Shown piece by piece: positions 10,268 through 21,943 of a stretch of DNA of 64,000 nucleotides; position 1 is the stretch's first letter, and each line of letters opens with the position of its first letter. A program made the position numbers and the translations under genes. This stretch comes from Dendrocalamus latiflorus (lineage: Eukaryota; Streptophyta; Magnoliopsida; Poales; Poaceae): NCBI GenBank assembly GCA_017311315.1, contig CM029626.1:29560672-29624671 (forward strand), given 5' to 3'. Below the pieces are notes generated by a model that did no database searches, was not told where the DNA came from, and worked only from the letters and a program-made list of their open reading frames with translations.

Positions 10268-10731
10268 TAACAACGCTATCCTCACCAGCTTCTCTAGTAC
10301 CTAACCATTTGGGCCCACCTGTCAGCCCCTACAAGTTACAACCAAGACTCGATTTCTCTAGTACACGTGACGAAGTGATCGATTGCCTACCCAGGCGCGT
10401 TCGGATCTGGGCCAGCACAGGCCATGCATTCAACACCAAGATCACAAGGAAATATACTTCAAATATCTCGCAGTGGTGAAGGTGAACATTTCAATCAGGA
10501 CGCGTCTGCAAAAGATGATTTCTTTTTCATAGTTCACCCCAAGGTTTTCCGAGCATGAGGGGGCCACAAATAAAATGTTACTGCGTAGAGCTGGTGATTG
10601 GTCCTGACAACTGTCATTCAATGGTTTCCTTTCTGCAAATCTAGACGCATGTATTATCTGTTAGATGATAAATACTTTAGATTATCGAAATATGATACTG
10701 GTGATTAACAACTCCCAGTAGCCTTGGTCTC
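10268..10731. other. Intergenic, nothing recognised
   Basis: Mixed-composition sequence without long frames, terminal repeats or known motifs. Confidence 0.5.
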
Positions 10732-11006
10732 GATCGGTTGGGCTTAAGGTTCTGGCTTCTAACTTATTTTTCACTATTCATAAATTTCGTCTTTTTCTGA
10801 ACTTTTAGCTTTTTGTTGAGCTTTTTTGCCGGTTCTTTTTTTCCCGTATTTGTTTGTATTATACGTAATGGGCTAACATATTTTTTATATTTTTAAATTT
10901 TTTTAAATTTAATTATGCTAAATAAGTCTCTGTCAGCTACAGTACTTTTTTCAGTCAGCTACAGTGTTTTCAGTCATAAGTCATGAGCTTTTAAGCCCAA
11001 CCGATC
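10732..11006 (+). mobile_element. MITE, copy A (GATCGGTTGGGCTTAA ends)
   Basis: Terminal inverted repeat GATCGGTTGGGCTTAA at 10732 and its complement ending at 11006. The interior is AT-rich with no coding capacity. A closely similar copy lies at 21944-22206 and a divergent inverted copy at 11120-11420. No convincing target-site duplication is visible, so the superfamily is uncertain. Confidence 0.75.
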
Positions 11007-11119
11007 ACCACCATAGCATGCATGCATATCCTTGTTCCTCAGCAAAAGATCACAAGCAGTGAACCCATGACTGATGTGAAAGCAAGAAAGCTGATGAATG
11101 CAGGGAGTACGAACGAATT

Positions 11120-11420
11120 AACAGCCCGCTCAACTCGGCTGAAAAAATATAATTTATAGTTAAAATTATAATATTATTAATTAAAATTATATTATAACTG
11201 ATGGTGGTTTATTTGACGTAATTAAAATTTAAAAAAATTAAAATAGAAAAAAACAAGTTAGCTCATGACGGACAATGCAAATAAAAATTGAAAAAAAAGA
11301 ACCAGCAAAAAAGCTAAAAAGTCAAAAAAGTCAAAAAAGACGTAATTTAAGAATAGTAAAAAATAAACGAGAAGTTAGATGAAGCTCAAACTAAAATGAG
11401 CGGCCTAACTGACTAAGCCA
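11120..11420 (-). mobile_element. MITE, copy B, same family as copy A but inverted
   Basis: The reverse complement aligns with copy A across most of its length (TTATTTTTTACTATTC, GCTTTTTTGCTGGTTC and following poly-T blocks). Identity is lower than between the copies at 10732 and 21944. With copy A it forms an inverted pair separated by about 110 bases. Confidence 0.65.
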
Positions 11421-12189
11421 TACATTTTAAACAAATGCATAATGCAGGTCAAAGCTAGTTAGGATGGCAAATTAAACGGGCAAAAGCAAATTAGCAATAG
11501 GTACATGATGCTGCCTGCCTGCCTGCATGCGACGACTGGTCTCGATCGATCAGTACATCATTATTTGCTTCTGGTCATGTGATCGAATCCATCGTGACGC
11601 CAGTCGCCAGCAGCATGCCTGGTTTCATCTCCCGGGCGGTTTTTTTCCGCTTTGCCGATTAGACGTTCTTGACCAGTTTCCATTACCAAAATCTGGTAAA
11701 GATCTAGATTGGTTTGGCAAACCAACAAAACCCAGCCATGCATGCATGCGTCTAACTTGCGAGAAATAATTGATCGCTGCCGACAGTCACCAGGAAGTGT
11801 CAATTAACCAGGTCGACGTGCCTCGACACTTTCCAATGATCAGCACCCAAAATGTGAGGTGAAAAAAGGGTCAACTGACATGTCCTCATGCAGCTGCATG
11901 CTTCCTGTCTTTCTTGACCGGATCGACCAAATAATTCAGCACTTGCGATCACCTGCATGATTGCATGCATGCTACGCCCCTGATGCTTGATTAGAAGGTC
12001 GAGTTTGCTAGCAGCAGTACACTTGTATCAAGCCAGGATTAGAAGGTCAATTATTGAAACCAAAAGTAATAACTACAAGCTAGCTAGGTTCCTTGCAAGT
12101 TAAGAGTGATTTGATCCCCGAACTCGTAGTACATAGTGTATCTGTTTTCTGCTCGCTCGGCGTGGGTTAGGGAGGAAATGACACATCTC
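11421..12189. other. Intergenic, nothing recognised
   Basis: Contains short TGCATGCA-rich stretches but no frame longer than about 80 codons with any recognisable domain. Confidence 0.5.
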
Positions 12190-12443
12190 TCTCCATGCTA
12201 ACATGCCTTTAGTTCACAATATCTGAGTTCACAAGTTCTCATTAAGGCTACCTTACTATGCCTTTTGGTCTATTTCGATCTTTTTCTTTCTTTTATGACT
12301 GTCCATTTCGATTCTTAGAAGTTACAGTTATCCACAGATCAAACCCTTCATACTGCTAAAGCAAGAGGATTCAAACCCTTCTAACGTGATGATTCGTCGC
12401 CCACTATTATTGTGCATAGACGCAGACACATGGAAAGATGTGA
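12190..12443. repeat. Direct duplication, copy X (partner at 17843-18158)
   Basis: About 250 bases match 17843-18158 in the same orientation with substitutions and two internal deletions. Shared blocks include GTTCACAATATCTGAGTTCA and GTCGCCCACTATTATTGTGC. Its right edge coincides with the start of the LTR-like array at 12451. Confidence 0.85.
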
Positions 12444-12450
12444 TAATCTT

Positions 12451-13780
12451 TGATGGAGATCGAAAACTATTACAGTCCTACCGACTGTGTCCAGGATCTC
12501 TACGACCATCACCTAGCCGCTACGACCACCTCCTGTAGCCGTACGACCACATTGTAGTGGCTACGACCACCTCCTGTGTCGCTACGATCGCCCTGCTGGA
12601 TCTCCGACCATGTAGATGGTTGTTACGACCACACTGTGATCCCTCTGATCATGCCTTGCTGCTCCGACCACATGGTCGTAAACTTCAGCTGAAGCTATGA
12701 CCACGTTCACCATCGCTCACTGCACCTCGTTGGACAACGGTCGATCACCGTGATCATAACGCCTTACGACCACGCAGTGATTTTGTCGACCGCTCGCTAT
12801 GGTCGTACCCTTACGACCATGTCTTTCTACGAGACCGTGGTCATAACTCCTTTACGACCACGTCTCCAGCACCTACGGATACCTCCGCTCTTGTCGCCAT
12901 CCTCGGCTCTGTGACCGTGGTCGTAACTCCTTATGATCATGGCCTCTGCTCCAGCGGACACCCTTGCTCATCACCCTGGTCGTAACTCCTTTACGACCAG
13001 GTCTGCTGCTCCTGCGGATGCCCTCCGCCCGATCGTCGTGGTCGTAACTCCTTTACGACCACGTCTGCGATCTCCTTCTCGTCGTGGTCGTAACTCCTGT
13101 ACGACCACGTCTGCGAGCCTCTGTTCGCCGTGGTCGTAACTCTTTTACAACCACGTCTGTGAACACTACGATCTCACAAACCGCCTATGACCGCACTGGT
13201 CACCTCCACTGCGATCACACCGACCACCTTCGACCACACTAGCCACCCACACTGATCGCCTATGACCACGCTAGTCACCCAGGCCGATTGCCTACGACCA
13301 TGCCGGTTGCCTCCTCCGACCACACTGGTCGCCTCTCTACTCTGCAATCACACTGATCGCCGATGACAACGCTGGTCGCTCCATGCTCTCCGGTCACGCC
13401 GACCGCCTACGACTATGCTGGTCGCTCCAACTCTGCACCTCCTCTGCGACTACATCGCCTCCACTCGGTGCTCCTGCGACCATTTCGGTCGCCCTCTTCT
13501 CCGCATCTCCTCTATGACTACATCGCCTCAATCTGGTGCTCTTCCACACTCTCGGTACAATGGCCTGCCTTTTTATACCCGGCTCTTCGACCATGAAGCG
13601 GACTCGTCTTCGACTTTAATACAAAGTCGTACTCGACTACGACTATGACTCCAACTTGGCCACGATAAAGTCATACTCATACACGACCACGGACTCTGAC
13701 TCTAATAGAGGCATACTTGTACATAACCACTAAGTCGTACACGACTACGACTTCTGAAAACAAGATCACAAACTCCAACA
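12451..13780 (-). repeat. LTR-like copy L1 with CGACCAC/GGTCGTAA motif array
   Basis: On the minus strand it starts TGTTGGAGTTTGTGATC at 13780 and ends at 12451 (plus-strand TGATGGAG). A TATA-like box lies at 13571-13577. Downstream of it, nearly the whole 1.1 kb consists of degenerate TACGACCAC motifs and hairpins of the form GGTCGTAACTCC-TTTACGACC spaced about 45-60 bases. Size, ends and TATA favour a retrotransposon LTR. I could not find gag, pol, a primer site or a target duplication. Confidence 0.6.
13571..13577 (-). promoter_or_regulatory. TATA-like box of LTR copy L1
   Basis: Minus-strand GGGTATAAAA. Matching boxes occur near 14771 in L2 and 15828 in L3. Confidence 0.45.
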
Positions 13781-13920
13781 ATCACCTCCTTAATCTTGTT
13801 TTCCCTCTTGACCATTTCGATCTTCTCTCTTGCTTCTACTTCTTCCTACACTCCCGTGCACCTGAGCCTCCTGCTCCTCTCTCTTGGATCATGAGCACCT
13901 CCTCCACATGATCATCAGAC

Positions 13921-14979
13921 CACACTATGATCCCTCCGATCATGCCTCGCTGCTCTGACCACATGGTCATAAACTTCAGCTGAAGTTACGACCACGTTCA
14001 CCATCGCTCGTTGCACCTCGTTCGACAACAGTTGACCACTGTGGTCGTAACGCCTTACGACCACGCATTGATTCTATCGACCGCTCCCTGTGGTCGTACC
14101 CGTACGACCACGTCTTCCTGCAAGACCATGGTCGTAACTCCTTTACGACCACGTCTCCAACACCTACGGATACCTCCGCTCTCGTCGCCGTCCTCGGCTC
14201 TATGACCATGGTCGTAACTCCTTACGACCACAGCCTCAACTCCAGCGGACACCCCTGCTCGTCACCCTGGTCATAACTCCTTTACGACCAGGTCTGCTAC
14301 TCCTGCATATGCCCTCTGCCTGATTGCCATGGTTGTAACTCCTTTACGACCATGTCTGCGAACCCTACGATCTCACCGACCGCCTGTGACTGCACCGGTC
14401 GCCTCCACTGCGATCACACCGACCGCCTTCGACCACACTAGCTGCCCACACAATTGCCTACGATAATGCTGGTCGCCTAGGCCGGTCGCCTACGACCACG
14501 CCGGTCGCCTCCTCCGACCACACTGGCCGCCTCTCTCCTCTGCGATCACTCTGATTGCCCATGACAACGTTGGTCACTCCATGCTCTGCGGTCACGCCGA
14601 CCGCCTACGACCATGCTGGTCGCTTCAAGGTCTGCATCTCCTCTGCGACTACGTCGCCTCCACTCGGTGCTCTTGCGACCACGCCAGTTGCCCTCTTCTC
14701 GGCACCTCCTATGCGACTACATCGCCTCAATCTGGTGCTCTTCCACACTCTCGGTACAATGGCCTGCCCTTTTATACTCGGCTCTTCGACCATGAAGCGG
14801 ACTCGTCTTCGACTTCGACACAAAGTCGTACTCGACTACTACTATGACTCCAACTCGGCTACGACAAAATTGTACTCGTACACGACCACGAACTCTGACT
14901 CCGATAGACGCATACTTGTACACAACCACTAAGTTGTACACAACTATGACTTCTGAAAACAAGATTACAAACTCTAACA
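13921..14979 (-). repeat. LTR-like copy L2, truncated
   Basis: Matches L1 from 12630 onward with an offset of about 1291 bases and ends CTCTAACA at 14979. The first roughly 180 bases of L1 are absent. L1 and L2 are clearly closer to each other than to L3. A 140-base spacer (13781-13920), containing a purine-rich strand near 13785-13800, separates it from L1. Confidence 0.6.
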
Positions 14980-15065
14980 AAAACTTTGTATGTAGGGACT
15001 CGCTGTACGTAGCCATAATTGGAGTTAATGTTTGTAAAGACTGGGATTAAGACCCAAGTAATCAG

Positions 15066-16021
15066 TGATAGATAATTTAGTTTTTTACAGCCTTTATGAC
15101 TGCTCCTAGGACCTTACAACGACCTTCTAGCCGCTACGACCACCTCCTGCAGCTGTACGACCACATTCTAGCCGCTATGATCACCTCCTGTGTCGTTACA
15201 ATCTCTCTGCTGGTTCACCGACCACGCTGATAGTCGTTATGACCACGTTGTGACCTCTCCAATCACGTCCCACTGCTCTCCGACCATTGTCGGATCTTCG
15301 ACCACTCTGGTCCTCTAGTTGTTACGACCAGGTAGTGGCTGCTCCGACCACGTAGTCATAACTTCAGTAGAAATTACGACCACGTTCACCGCTGCTGCGC
15401 TGCACTTCCTTCGACCACGATCGATCATCGTAGTCGTAGCTCCTTACGACCACACAGTGATTCTGTCAACCGCTATGGTCATAACGACTTACGAGCACGT
15501 CTCCCCACTATAGTCTCTTACGACCACACCTTCTCATTGTGGTCGTAACGACTTACGACCACGTCTTCAGCTCTGTGACCGTGGTTGTAACTCCTTTACG
15601 ACCACGTCTTCAGCACAGTGAACACCTTCGCTCGTTGTCGTGGTCGTAACTCTGGTTATAATCACGTCTGTGAATACAATGAACTCGATAGACTTCCAGA
15701 GCCAAATCGCTCTTCTCTTCTCTTATTTCTTTCTTTCTGTCGATCACACCGATCGCTCTCTCTTGCCTCTCGATCACACCGATCGCCTTGGCTTCAACTC
15801 TTGCCCTCTCGGTTACATGGTTCTACCTTTTATACCCTGCTCTACGACTTCGACTGGGGTATGACTACGACTATGACTCTAATTCGGCTATGACTATGAA
15901 GCGGACTCGAGCTCGACTACGACACAAACTCATATACGACCACGACCAAACTCGTACACGACCACAACTACGACTATCGACTATGACTTCTAAACTGAAT
16001 ACAAGATTACAAACTCTAACA
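15066..16021 (-). repeat. LTR-like copy L3, divergent
   Basis: Begins TGATAGATAATTTAG, resembling the L1 start, and ends AACTCTAACA at 16021. Motif content is the same but internal order is shortened and diverged. Its right edge cuts directly into the epimerase-like exon at 16022. Confidence 0.6.
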
Positions 16022-16571
16022 TAGTTCCATGTGTTCCATGTGCTCTGCTTAGTCTATGAAGAACTTCAATTGCTTGATTAGCTGTGTATCCTTCATTTGC
16101 ATCCAAAATAAAAGAGCAATCTGGATGGACAGGCCAATATATGGCCTTCAGAACTTTTATATCTGAGTTCAAGTTTTTCCCTATTTTGAGCTTTAGGGTT
16201 TCATTTGGGGTCACAATTGGAATCTAAATTCTGAAATAGCTAAAATTAACAATTCTGATAAAGGCAGTCCTAAGCTAACTGGAATCACTATAGAGGATGT
16301 TGAGATAACCATACCGTGTTGCCTGTTGTCACACTATCTGATGCTCCAAATAATCTCCACAGAGTGACACGAATACTATTATCAACTGCATCAATCAGTG
16401 CTATCTCCACTCCTGCTCTAGGCTTCATTGGAACAGAACAAAAGCTCACATTGAAAGACAACAAATCTTGTATCTAAACAAATGTGAAATACTTGTGTAG
16501 TCATTAAAAAAATTCAGAATCATATGATAATCCATGTCAGCTCCTTACATCTACATTTCACCAAATTCTAA

Positions 16572-17528
16572 GAGCAACTCCAGCAGTAGCCCTCAAAACA
16601 GGGCCCCTACTTTTCATTTGAGGGCTCCCCTTACTTTTGAGGGCCCTGTTTTCTGGGCTGCACTCCAGCAGGAGCCCTCAAAACACGGCCCCTACTACTC
16701 AATTCCCTCTATTTCCTCACACACTATATGCATATGTATGGGACAAAAACACAATACATAATAAAATATTTATGATTTCACAATGAGGGACAATATTTAA
16801 ATATATGAATTCAAATACGAATATTCAAATTTAAATTCAAATTTGTTCTGAATTTAAATTGAAAGCACAAAGTTCATCACATAACATTCAAATTTGTTCC
16901 GAATTCAAATACGAATATTCAAATTTAAATTCAAATTTATTCCGAATTTAAATTGAAAGCACAAATATGAATTCAAATACGAATATTCAAATTTAAATTC
17001 AAATTTGTTCCGAATTTAAATTGAAAGCACAAAGTTCATCACATAACATTCAAATTTAAATTCAAATTTGTTCCGAATTCAAATACGAATATTCAAATAC
17101 AAATTCAAATACGAATATTCAAATTTAAATTCAAATTTGTTCCGAATTTAAATTGAAAGCACAAAGTTCATCACATAACATTCAAATTCAAATTCAAATT
17201 TGTTCCGAATTCAACTACGAATATTCAAATACGAATTCAAATACGAATATTCAAATTTAAATTCAAATTTGTTCCGAATTCAAATATGAATTCAAATACG
17301 AATATTCAAATTTAAATTCAAATTTGTTCAAATTTAAATTGAAAGCACAAATGTTCCACGAAAAACGAGGAAAGCTGAAAAATGAGAGTCGGAGTAGGGG
17401 GCCCCTAGGAATGAGGGCTTGGTCCTATTTTTGAGAGCCAAGTAGGGGCCCTGCTGGAGCTCAGTTTTTTGCTCTGGCTCTCAAATCTGAGTTTGAGGGC
17501 TCAAGTAGGGGCCCTGCTGGAGTTGCTC
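16572..17528. mobile_element. TIR element (GAGCAACTCC ends) in the epimerase intron
   Basis: Ends GAGCAACTCCAGCAG and complement, flanked by TAA at 16569-16571 and 17529-17531, which fits a PIF/Harbinger-type duplication. Subterminal repeats alternate GAGGGC / GGGCCCCTACT blocks in inverted order at both ends. No transposase is present. Confidence 0.75.
16790..17345. repeat. AT-rich tandem/inverted array inside the TIR element
   Basis: Units combine GAATTCAAATACGAATATTC, AAATTTAAATTCAAATTTG and a linker GAAAGCACAAAGTTCATCAC. Several units recur with shuffled order. Each unit is itself partly palindromic (AATTTAAATT), so the region could fold strongly. Confidence 0.8.
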
Positions 17529-17842
17529 TAACAAAATTATTTAGAACATTTATCTGGTATCGCAGGCTTGTAGCTCATACTTGGTTTATCAGCGATATGC
17601 TTCAAGGCAAATATTAATGAACTCACACTTTCCATGCCAGGAAACGCCGGCATTGGAGGAGATAGCCCCGGCACGGCCATGAAGTCTCGGGGGCCGCACC
17701 AGCTCCATGCAAGGGCCGCAGGGACTGGGGAAGTGGTCAACGTCGGCATAGGCCGAGGCGGCGGCGTTGCTCAGTCGGAGGAGGGATGTGGGTGGCGGCG
17801 GCGCCTGACGACACTGTGGACAGTGGCGGCACGGTAAATCCA

Positions 17843-18158
17843 TGCTGACTTGCCTGTAGTTCACAATATCTGAGTTCACAAGTTCTCACTTGGGCAATAG
17901 ATCTCCGCCTCAGTGTTATAATGCCACCTTACTATGCCTTTTGGTCCATTTTGATCTTTTTCTTTCTTTTACGACTATCCATTTTGATCCTTAGAAGTTA
18001 GAAATGAACTTCAGCTGATCTCCATATCTGCATCTTACATTTACAGTTATCGATAGATCAAACCCTCCATACTGCTAAGGCTAAGGGATTCAAACCCTTC
18101 TAACATGATCTGATTCGTCGCCCACTATTATTGTGCATAGGCTCAGCCGCATGGAAAG
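17843..18158. repeat. Direct duplication, copy Y (partner at 12190-12443)
   Basis: Lies just upstream of the presumed first exon of the epimerase-like gene. It is longer than copy X because it retains two blocks absent there (around 17890-17915 and 18000-18040). Confidence 0.85.
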
Positions 18159-19499
18159 ATATGACACACTCCATTTGGGTTTTGCAGAAACTCTTACGTA
18201 TGTAGAAATGTGTATAAAAGTCCTTCAATTTTCACAAAATAGAAGTATATTCACAATGTGAGTTCACGAGTTCACGCCTAGGCTACTTTGGCCCGGACCC
18301 ACGTGCTTTGGGCCGCTTCGTGCCGTGCCAGCTCGGCCCACTCATCTTACTATGCCGGCCTGCCTCACCTTTGGCCAAACCCAAGCATGGCACAAAGTCC
18401 ACTATGCCGACGTTCGTGCTGTGCCAGCCCAAGTTAGCCCAAAGTAACTATAAATGACGAAGGCGGTGGTGATAATGGTGACGGCAGCCGCCATCTTCCT
18501 TTTTCTCTTATGTGCCTCGTTAAAAACTAGTTGAAATTGAATTAGTTGCATAAAAATAGGCAATAATGATGTAAATATTTCGGGAAAAAGTGAAATTTTT
18601 TTGATATTTTAAAAATACAATGTTACTGCCTCGTTAAAAACCTTATGCCCCAGAGTGGGGTTCCCGAATAAGAAAAAGAGTACAGTAACAATATATGTAC
18701 ATACTAACTATAACAATATATGTACATAGTATCTACTCATCAATGTCTAGGTCGTTCATGTGTTCGAGGTCAGCATACGTCTACATGATTTCAAGATCCT
18801 CCAGTTGATGTTGTTGCCACTCTTTAGCTAATTCTCAGTTTTTGGCGCATATGATTGCCTCCACCATCCTGGACGTGAGGTCTCTAGTTGTCGAGTCCGA
18901 GCTGCTCTTAAGTCTCTAGTCATCCCAATTCTCGTATAAGATGTGTCCCTCATATGGCTTGGTCTCAATACAATCTCCCTCCCACTGGGAGTAAGTCTCC
19001 TCTGCGTAGATTTCATCCCCGTCATAAGTAGATCCCAACTGACTATCCTCTAAACAAAGAAAATAATAGTAAGGGTGAGTACAGTGGTCCTAACCTGCCT
19101 CTCTGTGACCTGCAAAGGCAATCTCTGCCCATCTTCTTAATTACTTTAAGTGGCCAACTACTCCATTAGTTGCCGTCTATCTGTTTTCTCTTCTTGCTCA
19201 TAGCCTTTCTTTGATTTAAAGACTTTTCATTTCTATGCATAGTGATACTAGATTAATAAGAAAATACTTGTTTTATTGAATATACTCTGAACAATTGTTC
19301 AAAGGAATGCTTTCCTGAGTTGATAAGAAAGCTCTGATAGCTTTTACAAGAATAACTATTATTTTTATGCGGATAACATTTAATTATGTAATTCTTGGAT
19401 ATTTAATTAATTTATTTAATTGTGAAGAACAATTATATGGTGATATTTCTATAAATTGCCCCGTTTTAACTTGTATTTCTAAATTTAATAGGATTTAAC
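18159..19499. other. Degenerate transposon debris
   Basis: 18270-18440 is rich in CGTGCCGTGCC / GGCCCA motifs like those at 20380-20600, a pattern found in grass hAT-like elements. 18620-18660 has GCCTCGTTAAAAACC, which I associate with old retrotransposon remnants. No coding frame is supported. Confidence 0.35.
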
Positions 19500-20379
19500 T
19501 TGCAAAATTTTATTCTTGGACTATTTTCTTTTATTTCCACTATTTTCTTTTATTTTCCTATTTCCTTTCCGTTTTTATTTTCTCTTTTTCCCCCTCTTCC
19601 TTTTCATTTTCACCCGATCGGCTCCCCCCTCACTCCCCATCTTTTCTTTCCCTTGGCTCCTCCTCTCCTCTTAGCTCTCACGCTCGGCACTATGCACCGC
19701 CCCAGCTCCTCTGCTCACCTCTCCCCTTTTGCCATCAGTCCCTCTGCTTGCCTCTCCTTTCGCGCCGCTGGTCCTCAGTGCCACGTCGCCCTAGGCCCTC
19801 TGTGGCCATGGCTCTCTCCCCTCCCCCTGGCCGCCTCCCTCCCCACCCCACCCTGGCCGCCACCCTCGACCCCCCCCCGGTGACCCCTCCTCCCTCGACC
19901 TCCCCCAGCCCCCTGCCATCTTCTCCAAGACCGGCGCTGGTGAGGCCGAGGTGGCCACGCGGGAGGCCAAGGCTGACGGCAGCGCGGGCTGCGGGCGACG
20001 AGGCAGGCGGGCTACTAGAGCTGCGGAGTAGGCAAAGGTGCAGGCGCCGACACCAGTGGAGGCATCGTCGCGGCTCCCACCCCCTCCGTCGAGGCGCTCG
20101 CGGGTGGTGCGGGGATGTGAAGCGGGACATGCTTCCGGCTGCCGTCCTCAGCTCCATCTACCCTGCTCCTCCTCCTGTGATCATGGTCCACTCGTCCGGG
20201 CTTCGATATACTCCACTCTTTCCCCTCTACTCCCTCTCTCTGCTCTGTGTCTGTGATGGCTTGTGGTTGTGGGGATGACTATGAGAAGTGCCCATGGGAT
20301 GGCGACGGGAGGCAAGGCCAAGGCTGAGGTGGCTGCCAGAGGGACTAGAGGGGCTGCCCATGCCCGCTGTGCCACCTGT
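19500..20379. other. Pyrimidine-rich then GC-rich block, origin unclear
   Basis: A T/C-rich stretch (19500-19620) passes into a GC-rich block (19620-20200) with several overlapping frames on both strands. None has a recognisable domain. Position between two hAT-like fragments suggests captured 5' gene sequence, but this is only inference. Confidence 0.3.
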
Positions 20380-20600
20380 GCTAACTGTAATCACCGTGCC
20401 AGGCTAGCCCAAGCACGTCATGATTCATCGTGTCATGTCGTGCCGCCCGATAGGCCAACTTTCCAGGCCTAGCTCGGGCCACCGTTCGTGCCGTCCTAGC
20501 ACGGCCCACCACGTGACGTGCCCGTGCCGTGCATGGGCTGTGCTGGGGCCGGCCAGACCTCGGGCTGGCTCAAAAAAATATGACCCATCTCCCACCTCTA
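20380..20600. mobile_element. hAT-like terminal fragment
   Basis: The reverse complement from 20600 begins TAGAGGTGGGAGATGGG and runs into GGGCCGTGC/CACGGGCACG palindromes typical of grass hAT ends. A matching opposite end and an 8-base duplication were not found. Confidence 0.4.
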
Positions 20601-21943
20601 ATTAGGCCGCCAGCGATCGCCATGAACTCCGTATCAGCACAAGAATATGGACGTGTATCTAACAATAAGAAATGTGGTATTTTCCTTTTTTTTCCCAATA
20701 AAGCGACTCTTTTTGTGACCATTCTGACAGATTACAATGATTTTATTTTATTATAGAAGGAGCAATTGATTTGCTAGTCATCTTGAGACTCACAATGTAC
20801 ATTATACCTAATCAAATCTACGGAATCAATAGCAAAACCCTGATTGTAAGCTAAAAATGGTGTTACATCACCTGAGCAACCCATAGGTAGATATTTATTT
20901 TCCTTGTTAGTATTCTTTTCCTTATATTTAAAAAAAAGCTTGCCATTTGTAAGTTCCTTGTTTTTTATTAACTCTAAGTTGGGTTTATTGACCTTTTGAT
21001 TAGTTTCAAGATGTGTTTTGATTATAGATTAATTCAACGGTTTAAAAATATGACTATATTTAAAATGAAGTCTGTTCTTTTTAGCTTCAACTTATGATTT
21101 TTGGCTACTGCTTATGACTTTTGGGCTATTCATGAGAGAGTACGGAGTAACAGATACTCACGTGTGGTTTTTGCCTATATAAATTAAGTTGTTATAATGT
21201 GTACTACAATCAATTTGTAAACTTCACCTTGAATTTGAAAACTAGTAACAGATGTTGGGATTTTAAACTGTACTACAATTAACTTGTAAACTCCATTTTG
21301 AGAAAATACTCCGTTTGAAAGTTAGATACTATAGCAAAAGTCAAAAGCCGTTTTTAGAAGCTGTTAAAGAACAGGCTCTAAAGCTGAGTTCTTTTTAGCT
21401 TATGGCTTGTGTTTTATGGCTTATGTTATAGTAACCAACTTTCAAACAGTGTGTTTTTTTTAACACAAAGTCAATAGAAAGAATATAGTAAAAATATATT
21501 AAGTTCAGTTGTACTGACTAAAAAGAAGAGGCCGGAGGTTCCATTTAAAATCTGTGTTGTTTTGGATGCAATTGGTGTGTCTTGAAATCCCTTGCTTGTT
21601 GTTTGACTGAGGCGCATGGGCATGACAGAAGCACGCTGCTCTTGGCAGCCTAGGCATGTACAGGCGATAAAAATGAGATAGGTTTCGACTTGTGTGTAGT
21701 TCAACGGCCTTAGCTTGACTCATTGCGTGAGCGCTACAGGCCAACTTGTAGCATCACCTCTCGCTCTCCCCGGTACAAATCCGCTGTCTTCCATGGTAGT
21801 CAAATGTATGAATAGTATCCATGTTGTTTTACTCTTTATTAACATCCCAACAAAATCAGTTTGCAATTCCTTTCCATACATGTGCAAAAATACCTAGGTT
21901 CTAACCTTCTAATCTATGTGATTTTCTCATCAATGGAACTAAC
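20601..21943. other. AT-rich intergenic, possible MITE debris
   Basis: No supported gene. Blocks such as TTTTTAGCTTATGGCTTGTG (21390) resemble worn MITE ends. Confidence 0.4.

Larger units (their letters stand above)
16022..17840 (-). pseudogene. Decayed enolase-superfamily (L-Ala-D/L-Glu epimerase-like) gene fragment
   Basis: Three minus-strand exons can be read. The clearest pair is 16422-16315 (PRAGVEIALIDAV... ending TTGNT) and 16223-16022 (IPIVTPNETLKLKIG..., SFILDANEGYTANQ). They join in frame at GT/AG sites, and the products match plant enolase-superfamily epimerases. The KLK of the catalytic Lys motif and the Asp of ILDANEGY, a metal ligand in the family, are visible. About 14 residues normally between TPNE and TLKLK are missing. 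A GC-rich first exon (about 17840-17627, ending FPGMES at a GTGAGT donor) is plausible but has an in-frame stop. The gene is cut at 16022 by LTR copy L3, losing the second half of the barrel. The first intron holds a TIR element. Confidence 0.65.

Noticed and set aside
11500..11800. TGCATGCA-rich area as a seed-type regulatory (RY) promoter
   Set aside because: No adjacent gene exists for it to regulate.
12480..15980. Tandem CGACCAC repeats considered as a CRISPR-like array or satellite
   Set aside because: Repeats are degenerate, spacing is irregular, and higher-order copies have LTR-like ends and TATA boxes; the host is a plant.
19735..20278. Overlapping 140- and 176-codon frames on opposite strands
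   Set aside because: GC-rich low-complexity sequence without a known domain.
18270..20600. One complete hAT element between the two CGTGCCGTGCC-rich regions
   Set aside because: The two regions read in the same orientation rather than as inverted ends, and no 8-base target duplication was found.
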